In this document: positions 51,233 through 59,698 of the stretch, one piece after another
Position numbering within the stretch: position 1 is the stretch's first letter
Layout of the letters: each line of letters begins with the position of its first letter
Assembly (NCBI GenBank): GCA_006218035.1
Contig: VBWC01000009.1
Span: 1-63,770 of the forward strand
Length of the DNA stretch: 63,770 nt
Direction of reading: 5' to 3'
From: Gammaproteobacteria bacterium
Lineage (GTDB): Bacteria > Pseudomonadota > Gammaproteobacteria > VBWC01
Program-made: the position numbers and the translations under genes
The notes under the pieces: generated by a model
Seen by the model: the letters and a program-made list of their open reading frames with translations, nothing else
Told to the model about the DNA's origin: nothing
Database searches by the model: none

Positions 51233-52312
51233 ATGCTCGTGACATCCCGCTATACCGGTCTGATCGACAAATACCGCGAGCGCCTGCCGGTCAGCGACAA
51301 CACGCAGATCATCAGCCTCGGTGAAGGCAATACCCCGCTGATTCGTCTGCGTAACATCCCGGATCTGCTAAAAAAGGGCGTGGACATCTACGTCAAGTAC
51401 GAGGGACTGAATCCCACCGGTTCATTCAAGGATCGCGGCATGACCATGGCGGTGACCAAGGCCGTGGAGGAAGGCAGCCGCGCGATCGTCTGCGCATCGA
51501 CCGGCAATACCTCGGCATCCGCTGCCGCCTACGCCGCGCGCGCGGGTATCACGGCGTTCGTCCTGATTCCGGAAGGCAAGATCGCGCTCGGCAAACTCGC
51601 GCAGGCGATGATGCACGGCGCCGTGGTGATACAGATCAAGGGCAACTTCGATGCGGGCATGGAACTCGTCAAGCAGGTCGCCAGGGTTGCGCCGGTAACG
51701 ATCGTGAATTCGATCAATCCGTTCCGGCTGCAAGGGCAAAAGACCGCCGCGTTTGAGATTGTCGAGGAACTGGGTGTGGCGCCGGATTATCACTGTCTGC
51801 CGGTCGGCAATGCGGGCAACATCTCCGCGTACTGGATGGGCTACAAGGAATATCATGAGGACGGTACGGTACAGAACCTGCCGCGGATGGTCGGTTATCA
51901 GGCGAGCGGTGCCGCGCCGTTTTTACGCGGCCACCCGATCGATAATCCGGAAACGATCGCCACCGCGATACGGATCGGTCATCCACAAAGCTGGGACAAG
52001 GCCTGGGCCGCCAACAAGGAGTCGGGCGGATGGTTCGATGAATTCAGCGATGACGAGATACTGGCTGCCCAAAAACTGCTGGCGAACAAGGAAGGCATCT
52101 TCTGTGAGCCGGCGTCGGCCATTTCGCTGGCCGGTGCGATGAAGGACATCCGCAGCGGCAAGATCGCTGACGGCAGCACGATCGTTTGTACGTTGACCGG
52201 GCACGGGCTGAAAGACCCGGACACCGCAATCAAGCAGAGCCAGGTGCCGTTGACCGCGATTGATGCGACGCTGGAATCGGTTAAGAAGGCGATTCTCGAT
52301 AATATGAGGTAG
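51233..52312 (+). CDS. thrC: Threonine synthase
   Basis: A 359-residue PLP enzyme (fold type II) turning O-phosphohomoserine into threonine. The PLP Lys lies in [34 protein letters not shown] and the PLP phosphate loop [18 protein letters not shown] follow. The short form (~350 residues) is typical of alaC-hom-thrC operons. A GAAGGAAA element precedes the ATG. No terminator is evident after it. Confidence 0.97.
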   Translation: MLVTSRYTGLIDKYRERLPVSDNTQIISLGEGNTPLIRLRNIPDLLKKGVDIYVKYEGLNPTGSFKDRGMTMAVTKAVEEGSRAIVCASTGNTSASAAAYAARAGITAFVLIPEGKIALGKLAQAMMHGAVVIQIKGNFDAGMELVKQVARVAPVTIVNSINPFRLQGQKTAAFEIVEELGVAPDYHCLPVGNAGNISAYWMGYKEYHEDGTVQNLPRMVGYQASGAAPFLRGHPIDNPETIATAIRIGHPQSWDKAWAANKESGGWFDEFSDDEILAAQKLLANKEGIFCEPASAISLAGAMKDIRSGKIADGSTIVCTLTGHGLKDPDTAIKQSQVPLTAIDATLESVKKAILDNMR

Positions 52313-52340
52313 TGGTATTTTTGCGCGAGGAGTAACCCCC

Positions 52341-52958
52341 ATGTATAGGCGATACGTACCAAGGTCTGTTGGGCTGATATTCCTGATTTTGCTGGTTGCA
52401 GCATGCGCCACGACGCGGATTACCGGCGAATGGCGTGACGACAGTTACACCAGGCCCATCTCAAAAATTCTGGTTATTGGCCTGTCGGCCAGCACGGTAT
52501 TCCGGCGTGTGTATGAAGATCAGCTGGTGGCGCAGCTTGAGGCGCACGGTGTAACGGCGGTGTCCGGTGCGGCGGTACTTCCAGACGGTGCCGAGGCCAG
52601 CCAGGAGAAGATTCGCGAGGCGATAGCCGGCAAGGGTTTTGATGCCGTACTGGTAACGCGCCTGATCGATGTTGAAACGCAGAAAACCTACGTCAGCACC
52701 GCTGATTATAGTGTCCCGCCGCCGTATTACCGAAACTTCTACGACTATTATTACCGCGCTCGTCCGGTGGTATACCGGCATGATTATATGGTGACGGACA
52801 CCATCGCCACGTTGGAAACGACGGTGTATGAAACAACGGGTAATCGCCTGGTCTGGGTGGTGACGTCCGAGAGTTTCAATCCGCAACGGGCGAACGATCT
52901 TGCGGCAGAGCTATCGCAATTCATTGTCGACAAGCTGGCGCAAGACGGGCTGATTTGA
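52341..52958 (+). CDS. Hypothetical lipoprotein, 205 residues
   Basis: A lipoprotein signal (VGLIFLILLVAAC, Cys ~22) is followed by a globular domain. SKILVIGLSASTVFRRVYEDQLVAQL and GFDAVLVTRLIDVETQKTYV suggest an alpha/beta fold like small periplasmic DUF4136/TolB-N-like proteins. A Tyr-rich stretch (PPPYYRNFYDYYYRARPVVYRHDY) lies in the middle. The end, NDLAAELSQFIVDKLAQDGLI, is helical. GAGGAG precedes the ATG 28 bp after thrC. Family unknown to me. It is probably in the periplasm or outer membrane. Confidence 0.75.
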   Translation: MYRRYVPRSVGLIFLILLVAACATTRITGEWRDDSYTRPISKILVIGLSASTVFRRVYEDQLVAQLEAHGVTAVSGAAVLPDGAEASQEKIREAIAGKGFDAVLVTRLIDVETQKTYVSTADYSVPPPYYRNFYDYYYRARPVVYRHDYMVTDTIATLETTVYETTGNRLVWVVTSESFNPQRANDLAAELSQFIVDKLAQDGLI

Positions 52959-52985
52959 CCGACCGGCCGTCGTACTTGGCCCGAG

Positions 52986-53684
52986 TCAGTAGCGGCGGGT
53001 GAATACCAGGTCGATACCGTCGCGCAATCCGGAATGGGCGTATACACCGATGCTGCCGTCCGGCCCGGAGTTGATGAAGATTCCGGCGATTCCTTCCGCG
53101 TCCGGGTTGCTTTTAAACGATCGCGTTTGCGACAGTGTTCCCGAGGCCGTTTCGGTGCCGTCTGCACTGCCATACAGGATGCCGCCATAGATTCCGAAGA
53201 GAGGCGTCAGGTGTTTGGCGATCGACAGGCCGATGTCGTAGGTATGCCAGACCAGCCGCACTGATTGAGCACCGATGTTGTCGTCCACATTCTGGTAAAC
53301 GTAATGGCTGTCCAGGCTAACGCGGAGATCGGGTTGTTCTATCAGCGGTATACGCAAGGCCATGCCGAGATGCGCGCCGCTCAGGTTCATGCCGGCCGTG
53401 AGCGCCGCGTTTTCCTGGCTGGCGAAACTGTAGCCGAGAAACAATCCGCCCTCGATTTTCGAATTCAAGCGGCTGAAAAATGAAAAGCCGACCCATTCTG
53501 TCGTAGTACCGACGTCGGGTCGGGTGTTATCCAGTATCGATTTTTGACGGCTGAGATAGAAATTGAATTCGGTCGGCGTTTCATCCGCGTAACTGTCCAG
53601 CGGCGATGCGTAGCCAGGCGTCGTGCAAAAAGCGGTCAAACATGACAGGATCGGCAGGAAATTAACCGCACGGCGTATCGGCAT
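52986..53684 (-). CDS. Hypothetical outer-membrane beta-barrel-like protein
   Basis: A 232-residue protein with a Sec signal peptide (MPIRRAVNFLPILSCLTAFCTTPGYAS). The rest alternates hydrophobic and polar residues in strand-like runs (EGGLFLGYSFAS, LGMALRIPL, DLRVSLDSHYVYQ, HLTPLFGIYGGILYGSA, GSIGVYAHSGLR) and ends in an aromatic residue (LVFTRRY), as outer-membrane barrels do. About eight strands can be counted, compatible with a small OmpX/YfaZ-like barrel. Family not recognised. It converges on the preceding lipoprotein gene. Confidence 0.65.
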   Translation of the reverse strand: MPIRRAVNFLPILSCLTAFCTTPGYASPLDSYADETPTEFNFYLSRQKSILDNTRPDVGTTTEWVGFSFFSRLNSKIEGGLFLGYSFASQENAALTAGMNLSGAHLGMALRIPLIEQPDLRVSLDSHYVYQNVDDNIGAQSVRLVWHTYDIGLSIAKHLTPLFGIYGGILYGSADGTETASGTLSQTRSFKSNPDAEGIAGIFINSGPDGSIGVYAHSGLRDGIDLVFTRRY

Positions 53685-53758
53685 GGTTGGAACTGGTGTC
53701 AGAAACGGTTGCGTGAGATAGTAGCATTATATTTTTGAAATACCCTATGGAGCAGCAT

Positions 53759-54265
53759 GTGACCGACGATGTTAACGATCCGGCACGGCGGGATTTTCTG
53801 GTCGCGGTGACATGGACGGTCGGCGGTGCGGGGATAGCTGCTGCGAGCTGGCCGTTTATCGCCAGTATGAATCCGTCACGGGATATCGAGTCCAAGGTTA
53901 CTACCGAGGTTGAGCTGGGGTCGATCGCCACCGGAGAGACCAAAACGGTCCTCTGGCAGGGTAAGCCGGTATTCGTGTTTCACCGTACCGAGCAACAGAT
54001 TACCCGGATGCAGGCAGCGGCTCCCGCGCAGGATCCTCAGGCCGACAGCGACCGGGTCATTGATCCGCAATGGCTGGTGGTGGTGGGCATCTGCACCCAC
54101 CTCGGCTGTGTTCCGAACAAGAGCAATGACGGGTGGTTGTGTCCGTGTCACGGCAGCGTCTACGACAACAGCGGCAGGGTGCTGCATGGACCTGCGCCGC
54201 GTAACCTGGAATTACCCCCCTACGACATCATCGCCGGCACCCGGATACGACTGGGTAAGGCCTAG
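53759..54265 (+). CDS. petA: Ubiquinol-cytochrome c reductase iron-sulfur (Rieske) subunit
   Basis: A 168-residue Rieske protein of the bc1 complex. A Tat-type signal anchor (ARRDFLVAVTWTVGGAG) holds it in the membrane. The [2Fe-2S] site is CTHLGCVP and CPCHGSVYD. GTG 53759 with GGAG six bases ahead is preferred over upstream TTG/ATG codons (53735, 53747). It is first in petABC, 10 bp before petB. Confidence 0.95.
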   Translation: MTDDVNDPARRDFLVAVTWTVGGAGIAAASWPFIASMNPSRDIESKVTTEVELGSIATGETKTVLWQGKPVFVFHRTEQQITRMQAAAPAQDPQADSDRVIDPQWLVVVGICTHLGCVPNKSNDGWLCPCHGSVYDNSGRVLHGPAPRNLELPPYDIIAGTRIRLGKA

Positions 54266-54274
54266 GGCAATGCG

Positions 54275-55510
54275 ATGACGAACCGCGTTGTTCAATGGAT
54301 CGATGACCGGTTTCCGTTAACGACATTTATACGCAATGAATTTTCCGCGTATCCGACACCGCGTAATCTGAGTTACTGGTGGAACTTCGGATTTCTTGCC
54401 GGATTCCTGCTGGTCCTGCAGATCATCAGCGGTATTTTCCTGGCGATGCACTATAAGGCGGATGTCGCGATGGCCTTCGATTCGGTGCAACATATCATGC
54501 GTGAAGTGAGATATGGCTGGCTGATCCGCTATCTGCATTCCACCGGCGCATCGGCCTTTTTTGCCGTGATCTTTATTCATATGGCCAGGACGTTGTACTA
54601 CGGCTCTTATCGTGCACCGCGGGAACTGGTCTGGTGGATAGGGCAGGTGATTCTGTTACTGATGATGGTGGCGGCTTTTACCGGTTATCTGCTGCCGTGG
54701 GGCCAGATGTCGTACTGGGGTGCGCAAGTCATCACCAATCTGTTTCGTGCAACCCCGTTTTTCGGTGATCAGGTAGTCGTCTGGCTGCGTGGAGACTATA
54801 CGGTGGGGGATGCGACGCTGACGCGATTTTTTGCGCTGCACTATCTGTTCCCGTTTCTTATCGTCGGTGTCGTGTTATTGCACCTGTCGGCGCTACATTA
54901 TGTAAAAAGCAGTAATCCTTCGGGCATCAACCTGGGCGACAGGAATAATATTCCCTTTCATCCCTATTTCACGGTCAAGGATTTATTCGGTCTCGGTGTG
55001 TTTTCGCTTATTTTCTGCTACTTCGTCTTTTTTCAGCCGACCCTGTTCATCGAGGAGGCGAATAACATCCCGGCGAACCCCCTGCAGACGCCGGAACATA
55101 TCGTGCCGGAATGGTATTTTTTGCCGTTTTACGCAATATTGCGCGCGATTCCGGAAACCTTCGGTGGCGTGGTCGCGATGACACTCTCGATTGTCATCTA
55201 TGCCGCACTGCCGTATCTGGATCGCTCGAATATCCCGGGTGGCTCACGTTACCGGCCGATATTTCGTCTGTTCTTTTATGTGTTCGCGATCGATATATTT
55301 GTGCTTGGCTATGTCGGGGCGCACGCGCCGACCAGCGAAATGGTGATCCTTGGCAGGATTGCCACGGCGGTCTACTTCGGCGTATTTCTGGTGTTGCCGT
55401 GGGTGGCGAAAATCGAGGAGCGTTGGCTGGTGCGGCGTGGATTGCCAGCTGAAGTTATCGCGATGATGAACACCTCGCCATTCCCGGTAAGAAAACGTCA
55501 CGATGACTAG
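54275..55510 (+). CDS. petB: Ubiquinol-cytochrome c reductase cytochrome b subunit
   Basis: A 411-residue membrane protein with eight helices and two b hemes. Conserved parts are RNLSYWWNFGFLAGFLLVLQIISG, AFTGYLLPWGQMSYWGAQVITNLF (Qo region), a SALHYVKSSNPSG loop and the PEWY motif in IVPEWYFLPFYAILRAIP. It transfers electrons from ubiquinol to the Rieske protein and back to quinone. Its stop overlaps the petC start by 8 bases. Confidence 0.97.
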   Translation: MTNRVVQWIDDRFPLTTFIRNEFSAYPTPRNLSYWWNFGFLAGFLLVLQIISGIFLAMHYKADVAMAFDSVQHIMREVRYGWLIRYLHSTGASAFFAVIFIHMARTLYYGSYRAPRELVWWIGQVILLLMMVAAFTGYLLPWGQMSYWGAQVITNLFRATPFFGDQVVVWLRGDYTVGDATLTRFFALHYLFPFLIVGVVLLHLSALHYVKSSNPSGINLGDRNNIPFHPYFTVKDLFGLGVFSLIFCYFVFFQPTLFIEEANNIPANPLQTPEHIVPEWYFLPFYAILRAIPETFGGVVAMTLSIVIYAALPYLDRSNIPGGSRYRPIFRLFFYVFAIDIFVLGYVGAHAPTSEMVILGRIATAVYFGVFLVLPWVAKIEERWLVRRGLPAEVIAMMNTSPFPVRKRHDD

Positions 55511-56156
55511 GATCGCGGCTGCGTTTGTCTTGCTGATTGCGCAACCGGCATGGCATGGGCAGGCAGGTGCTGCGAACCTGCTTAAAGATATCGAGATCGA
55601 TCACTCGAATGATCGGCGCATGCGCGGGGCCGAGGTTGTGATGGATATATGTATGTCCTGTCACGATCTCCGGTATCTGAAGTATCGCAACCTTGTCGAT
55701 CTCGGTTTTTCCGAGACTGCACTGTTGCAAAAGCATATTAATCAGGACCTCGGATCATCGCTGGCAAGCGCGATGTCATCGGCCGACAGAGAGGCGATGT
55801 TTGGGCGGCTTCCGCCGGATCTGTCGCTGATCGTCAGCGCGCGTGAAGGGGGTGCCCGCTACGTCTATTCATTGTTCACGAGTTATCAGCATCAGGAGTC
55901 GGGGGCAGCGATCAATGTGATGCGGCCCGACATTAAAATGCCCGACATATTCGGGTATGCATCGATAACCGACGAGCAAACCAAAACGATGACTGACGAA
56001 CGCATACACGATGTGGCGGCTTTTTTGCATTGGGTTTCTGATCCGCATGAAAGCGAACGTCGAGAGCTGGGCTATTACGTTATCGGCTATCTGGCAGTGT
56101 TGACGCTTTTGTTTTATCTTGTTAAGCGTCGGGTCTGGTATCGTCTGCGCGGGTAA
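55503..56156 (+). CDS. petC: Cytochrome c1 subunit of the bc1 complex (short form)
   Basis: A 217-residue membrane-anchored c-type cytochrome. A signal peptide precedes AANLLKDIEIDHSN. The heme motif is CMSCH in VMDICMSCHDLRYLKYRNL. PPDLSLIVSAREGG, a candidate axial Met in DIKMPDIFGY, and a C-terminal anchor (YYVIGYLAVLTLLFYLVKRRVW) complete the c1 pattern. It is shorter than the usual 240-260 residues, with loops missing from the middle. It overlaps petB by 8 bases. Confidence 0.93.
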   Translation: MTRIAAAFVLLIAQPAWHGQAGAANLLKDIEIDHSNDRRMRGAEVVMDICMSCHDLRYLKYRNLVDLGFSETALLQKHINQDLGSSLASAMSSADREAMFGRLPPDLSLIVSAREGGARYVYSLFTSYQHQESGAAINVMRPDIKMPDIFGYASITDEQTKTMTDERIHDVAAFLHWVSDPHESERRELGYYVIGYLAVLTLLFYLVKRRVWYRLRG

Positions 56157-56255
56157 GCGCGGGCCACATCTCGAGCCGCTGGGTGGAAATCGCTATCCCT
56201 ATGCACCGTTCTTTGTCAATATCTCGCCGCCCCGGAATCTGTCGGCGAAGAAGGC

Positions 56256-56283
56256 TTGCCATCGTGGAAAGAAACGTTATATT
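56256..56283 (+). promoter_or_regulatory. Predicted promoter of the DUF6763-type gene
   Basis: TTGCCA (56256-56261), 16 bp, TATATT (56278-56283). Expected start near 56290 gives a ~77-nt leader ahead of the ATG at 56367. Confidence 0.4.
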
Positions 56284-56366
56284 TTTTGCTTGGCGATAGC
56301 TAGTCGATGTGTTCATAAACCGGTGCGATATTTTCCCTGAAATTGACGACACACAGGAGAGTCGTG

Positions 56367-56636
56367 ATGGCGCAGCAGATAAGGCCTGTCATTGGTAGCT
56401 GGTATAAAACACTGGAAGCAGACGTATTCGAAATTGTCGCAATCGATGACGATGACGGTACGATCGAAATTCAGTACGCCAGCGGGGATGTCGAGGAACT
56501 TGATATTGAAGACTGGAACGAACGGGTGGCTGGACCGGGCGAGCCGGCGGAAGACTGGTCAGCGGGCTTCGATCTTGACAGCGGCGTTGAGGATTACAGC
56601 GATATTGACATCTCGGTACGGTCCGAAGACTGGTAG
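56367..56636 (+). CDS. Small acidic protein of DUF6763 type, 89 residues
   Basis: A compact, very acidic protein opening MAQQIRPVIGSWYKTLEADVFE and containing DDDDGTIEIQYASGDVEELDIEDW, an SH3-like/Tudor-like beta-barrel pattern seen in small uncharacterised gammaproteobacterial proteins of this type. The acidic C-terminus (SGVEDYSDIDISVRSEDW) could mimic nucleic acid or bind basic partners. Start ATG 56367 has AGGAG eight bases ahead. It has its own predicted promoter. Function unknown. Confidence 0.75.
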   Translation: MAQQIRPVIGSWYKTLEADVFEIVAIDDDDGTIEIQYASGDVEELDIEDWNERVAGPGEPAEDWSAGFDLDSGVEDYSDIDISVRSEDW

Positions 56637-56680
56637 TACAGGTCGGTACGTGTCAGGTCGCTCCCAGGGTTTTTGAATCC

Positions 56681-58009
56681 ATGGTTACAGGTTATTTCGC
56701 GCAATGGCGGTTGGTCGTGCTGGCGTTGTTGTTGTGCGCCCTGGCGTCTGGCAGCGCCGTCGGCGAGGGCGTCCCGAGCGGGCGCACACTGACGCTGCTG
56801 TATAGCGGGAATCTCGATGGCGAACTGGAGCCTTGCGGTTGCACGCTGGAGGGCGACTTCGGGGGTATTTTGCGGCGTGCGACCAAAATTGATCAACTGC
56901 GTAGCGAAAAACCCTCACTCGTCGCGGTCGACTCCGGCGGATTGCTGGTCACCGGATTCGCCAGCGATCTGCTGAAAAGCGAGTTTATTCTGAAGGGTTT
57001 CGACGCGCTGGGTTATGACGCAGTCGGTATTCAGTGGAACGACATCGGGTTCGGTCTCGACCTCCTGCAGCATCAGCCGATTCCCTGGGTAGCGAGTAAC
57101 TGGGCAGACGGAAGGATCGTACCGCTGCGTATTATCGAACGCGGCGACAACAAGATAGCAGTATTCAGCTGGCTCGATCCCGCGACGTCACCGTACCGGA
57201 AAATGCCGGGCACGCACGATGTGCTCGATACTGATGACAGAAAACTTGTTGATGCGCTTGCCGAAGCGAAGCGTAACAACGCCACCACTATTTTGTTGAC
57301 AGCCCTTTCCATGCAGGAGGCCAAGGAACAGTTGCCGCTTGATAACGTCGATATTCTTGTTATCCGATCGGCCTATGAGATTTATGGGGAACCGTTTCGC
57401 GACGGCCAAACGCTGGTGATTCAGGCGGGCTCACGCGGGATGCGGATCGGATTGCTCGAGCTTGTGGTGAACGATGCGGGCCAGATAGTGTCGTGGACCC
57501 GCGAGGTCATTCCACTGGGCACGGATGTCCCCGAGTCGCCGCGGCTGGCGAGCTGGTATGCCGAATATAACGCGCGTGTCGAAGCGGCCTATCAGGAAAG
57601 TATCAAGCGCCGCAAGATTACTGAAACCGGAGAGAGCCCGTTTTCCGGCGAAGCCGTGTGTCAGGGATGCCACGAGGAAATACATGGCCGATGGCGGGAA
57701 AGCCGCCACAGCGGCGCCTATAGAAAACTCGAGGACGTGAACAAGGCGTTTGATCCGGACTGTATAATTTGCCATACGGTGGGGTTCGACACGCCGGGCG
57801 GGTTTCTCGACATCGATACGACGGCGCATTTGAGCAACGTGCAATGCGAATCCTGTCATGGCCCGGCGAGAGCGCATGCAGAAAGTGGCGGACAACAAAA
57901 AACGGTTCGAAACGGGTGGGCACCGGCGGATATTTGCGCACAGTGTCATACGCAACCGCATAGCCCGTTATTCGATTTCAAGCGTTACTGGGCGCAAATC
58001 GCGCATTAA
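56681..58009 (+). CDS. Phosphoesterase-like domain fused to a tetraheme cytochrome c554-like domain
   Basis: A 442-residue exported protein. A signal peptide (~1-28) is followed by a UshA/5'-nucleotidase-like metallophosphatase domain (~35-285), which opens LLYSGNLDGELEPCGC. A C-terminal multiheme domain follows (~320-442), with four CxxCH heme sites at Cys327, 361, 389 and 419 and an end (SPLFDFKRYW) like cytochrome c554. The usual phosphatase metal ligands appear lost: the DxH site reads NLDG, the GD site reads SGG, and the late histidine motif is absent. It is probably a periplasmic electron carrier or sulfur/nitrogen-cycle reductase partner. The fusion type occurs in anaerobes; the substrate is unknown. 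Confidence 0.85.
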   Translation: MVTGYFAQWRLVVLALLLCALASGSAVGEGVPSGRTLTLLYSGNLDGELEPCGCTLEGDFGGILRRATKIDQLRSEKPSLVAVDSGGLLVTGFASDLLKSEFILKGFDALGYDAVGIQWNDIGFGLDLLQHQPIPWVASNWADGRIVPLRIIERGDNKIAVFSWLDPATSPYRKMPGTHDVLDTDDRKLVDALAEAKRNNATTILLTALSMQEAKEQLPLDNVDILVIRSAYEIYGEPFRDGQTLVIQAGSRGMRIGLLELVVNDAGQIVSWTREVIPLGTDVPESPRLASWYAEYNARVEAAYQESIKRRKITETGESPFSGEAVCQGCHEEIHGRWRESRHSGAYRKLEDVNKAFDPDCIICHTVGFDTPGGFLDIDTTAHLSNVQCESCHGPARAHAESGGQQKTVRNGWAPADICAQCHTQPHSPLFDFKRYWAQIAH

Positions 58010-58041
58010 GTCGTCCGCGAGTCATGGTTAGTCAGAAAGCC

Positions 58042-58074
58042 AACGCGGTCGACGCCAATTATTGGCGCCGCGTT
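58042..58074. repeat. Long imperfect palindrome after the cytochrome gene
   Basis: AACGCGG/CCGCGTT forms the outer 7 bp and CGCCAAT-T-ATTGGCG the inner dyad, with a 4-base bulge on one side. It starts 33 bases after the cytochrome stop. There is no U-tract. The inner 15-bp dyad lies about 205-215 bp upstream of the predicted sigma-54 start, a suitable distance for an activator-binding site. Confidence 0.45.
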
Positions 58075-58245
58075 CTCGTTGGTGACAGCATATTAGCGCC
58101 GCCTGCAAGTGTCATCGTCCGGATGGACTGCAAATGGCTATCAGCCTGAAAATGATGGGCTAATTTGTCGTCGCGCCGGGATATTCGCACGCTGTCAACG
58201 CGATCTATCGGTTAGTTACCTCAAGTATGGTGCACAGATATGTAT

Positions 58246-58261
58246 TGGCACGATACGTGCT
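58246..58261 (+). promoter_or_regulatory. Sigma-54 (-24/-12) promoter candidate
   Basis: TGGCACG-ATAC-GTGCT matches the sigma-54 consensus TGGCACG-N4-TTGCW at all but one position, with the invariant GG and GC exactly 10 bp apart. Expected start is near 58272. No sigma-70 promoter with normal spacing fits here. The 235 bases between the cytochrome stop and this element contain no ORF worth reporting. Confidence 0.6.
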
Positions 58262-58272
58262 CGCTAATAGTT

Positions 58273-58322
58273 AAACATGCGGAAAGCGGAGCCGATAACG
58301 AAGATGAGGCCGCATGTTTTTT
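58273..58322 (+). terminator. Terminator-like hairpin at the start of the sigma-54 transcript
   Basis: AAACATGCGG pairs perfectly with CCGCATGTTT (10 bp) around a 27-base loop, and the right arm runs into six T. It begins at the predicted transcription start. It could define a ~50-nt RNA, or act as an attenuator for the small membrane protein gene 50 bases downstream. Confidence 0.6.
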
Positions 58323-58333
58323 ATAGCAAATGA
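58277..58333 (+). CDS. Possible 18-codon leader ORF within the hairpin
   Basis: An ATG five bases after the predicted start opens MRKAEPITKMRPHVFYSK and stops at TGA. The frame runs through the whole hairpin, so a translating ribosome would prevent the terminator from folding. There is no Shine-Dalgarno; initiation would have to be leaderless. It may be chance. Confidence 0.25.
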   Translation: MRKAEPITKMRPHVFYSK

Positions 58334-58379
58334 CGGCCCGCATCGAGCGGAAATCGCGCTGTGATCAGGAGTGCATGTC

Positions 58380-58556
58380 ATGGATCAAATATATTTGCTT
58401 GTCGAAGCAGTGGTGATGGCGTTTATGGTCGGCGGAATTGTCGGTGCCGCAGTCGCGTTGCATCTACGCTCTGGCGACGAAGCGGTCAAGCATGAGGGGG
58501 CCATGGGTGACGCCATCCCGGTAAAGACGCGGGACCACGGTTCCCGTCGCCGTTAA
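58380..58556 (+). CDS. Small single-pass membrane protein, 58 residues
   Basis: ATG 58380 has AGGAG eight bases ahead. The product begins MDQIYLLVEAVVMAFMVGGI, one transmembrane helix (~4-28) rich in small residues (GGIVGAA), then a charged tail ending in RRR. It stands alone between a sigma-54-type promoter with leader hairpin and the carbonic anhydrase gene. I know no family for it. Small regulators of larger membrane complexes often look like this. A GTG at 58371 is in frame. Confidence 0.6.
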   Translation: MDQIYLLVEAVVMAFMVGGIVGAAVALHLRSGDEAVKHEGAMGDAIPVKTRDHGSRRR

Positions 58557-58893
58557 CGAGCGGTGATACTCCCGCCCGGGTCGATTCGTTCGCGATATCG
58601 ACGCGCGTAGCCTGTTTTACCCCCGCACAGAAGGCCGCTCGCGCCTGATTCTTCCTCAGTTTTTTTGAAATAATCCCCGTCAGGCGCCACTCGCACCTGC
58701 CGGTTTCAACTACAGCACGATGTTTATCAATCTCCGGTAGCGCGACTCAATACATTTGCAATAATTCCGCGCTAAACCCTTCCTGCGTTACGGCCGCGCG
58801 CGCCGGGGGCATGCTGGAATATTGCGGGCCAACTCGTTAACATGGCCGTTCTTATCGCCGTTTATGCGAATGACACACTAGGGGGGAATAAAC
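58557..58893. other. 337-bp non-coding region ahead of the carbonic anhydrase gene
   Basis: No ORF with ribosome-binding site was found on either strand. It contains a seven-T run at ~58662-58668, GC-rich stretches with small repeats (CGCGCGCGCC near 58796), and a GGGGGGA Shine-Dalgarno directly before the next gene. No clear sigma-70 promoter with both boxes was recognised. Confidence 0.5.
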
Positions 58894-59658
58894 GTGTTCA
58901 AGAAGACACTCAGGGGGATTGCGTTGGGAGGGTTATTAACGTTGCCGGCATCAATGGCGCTGGCGGCGGAACAAGGGCACGGCGCACATTGGGGATACGA
59001 GGGAGAGTTCGGCCCGGACCATTGGGGCGAGATGGCCACGGAATTCGATACCTGCAAGAACGGTAAAAGCCAGTCGCCGATCGATATTTCGGCAGTAACG
59101 GTAAAAGGTATCCCGGAGATTGCAGTCTCCTACCAGGAATCTCCGCTGGATATTGTTGATAACGGACATACGATTCAGGTGAACTACAGCAAGGGCAGTT
59201 CGATTACCGTCGGGGACAAGCAATACGAACTTTTGCAGTTTCATTTCCATAATCCCAGTGAACATACCATCGGCGGGAAACGTTACCCAATGGTTGTTCA
59301 TCTGGTTCACAAGTCCGAAGACGGCAAACTGGGCGTAATCGGCGTCATGATGAAAGAAGGTGCCGCGAACCCGCTGATCGACAAGCTCTGGACGATGCTG
59401 CCCACCGGTAAGGGTCTCGAGAAATCCGTCGATACGATGAAGATCAGTGCGGCGGCATTGTTGCCAGCCGACAGGACTTATTTTAATTATTCTGGATCAT
59501 TGACCACACCGCCATGCAGTGAAGGTGTTAACTGGATGGTGATGGAGGATCCGATCGAGGTATCGGCTGCGCAGATAGAAAAGTACAAGAGCCGGTATGC
59601 TGGTAACAGTCGTCCGGTGCAACCGCTGAATCAACGCCAGATCCAAATGGGTAATTGA
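58894..59658 (+). CDS. cah: Periplasmic alpha-carbonic anhydrase
   Basis: A 254-residue zinc enzyme that interconverts CO2 and bicarbonate outside the inner membrane. A Sec signal ends AMALA (~24). AHWGYEGEFGPDHW and SQSPIDIS are the alpha-class opening. Zinc ligands are His117 and His119 in LLQFHFHNPSEH and His136 in VVHLVH; the threonine loop is YSGSLTTPPCSEGVNW. A Cys pair (54 and the Cys of PPCSE) probably forms the usual disulfide. It starts with GTG behind GGGGGGA. Confidence 0.96.
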   Translation: MFKKTLRGIALGGLLTLPASMALAAEQGHGAHWGYEGEFGPDHWGEMATEFDTCKNGKSQSPIDISAVTVKGIPEIAVSYQESPLDIVDNGHTIQVNYSKGSSITVGDKQYELLQFHFHNPSEHTIGGKRYPMVVHLVHKSEDGKLGVIGVMMKEGAANPLIDKLWTMLPTGKGLEKSVDTMKISAAALLPADRTYFNYSGSLTTPPCSEGVNWMVMEDPIEVSAAQIEKYKSRYAGNSRPVQPLNQRQIQMGN

Positions 59659-59698
59659 TCGTCCGCGCACTCGTCTGCAAGTCTCGGGTTCAAAGAAG

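Noticed and set aside
58241..58270. Sigma-70 promoter TTGGCA ... TAATAG
   Set aside because: The spacer would be 14 bp, too short; the sigma-54 reading fits far better.
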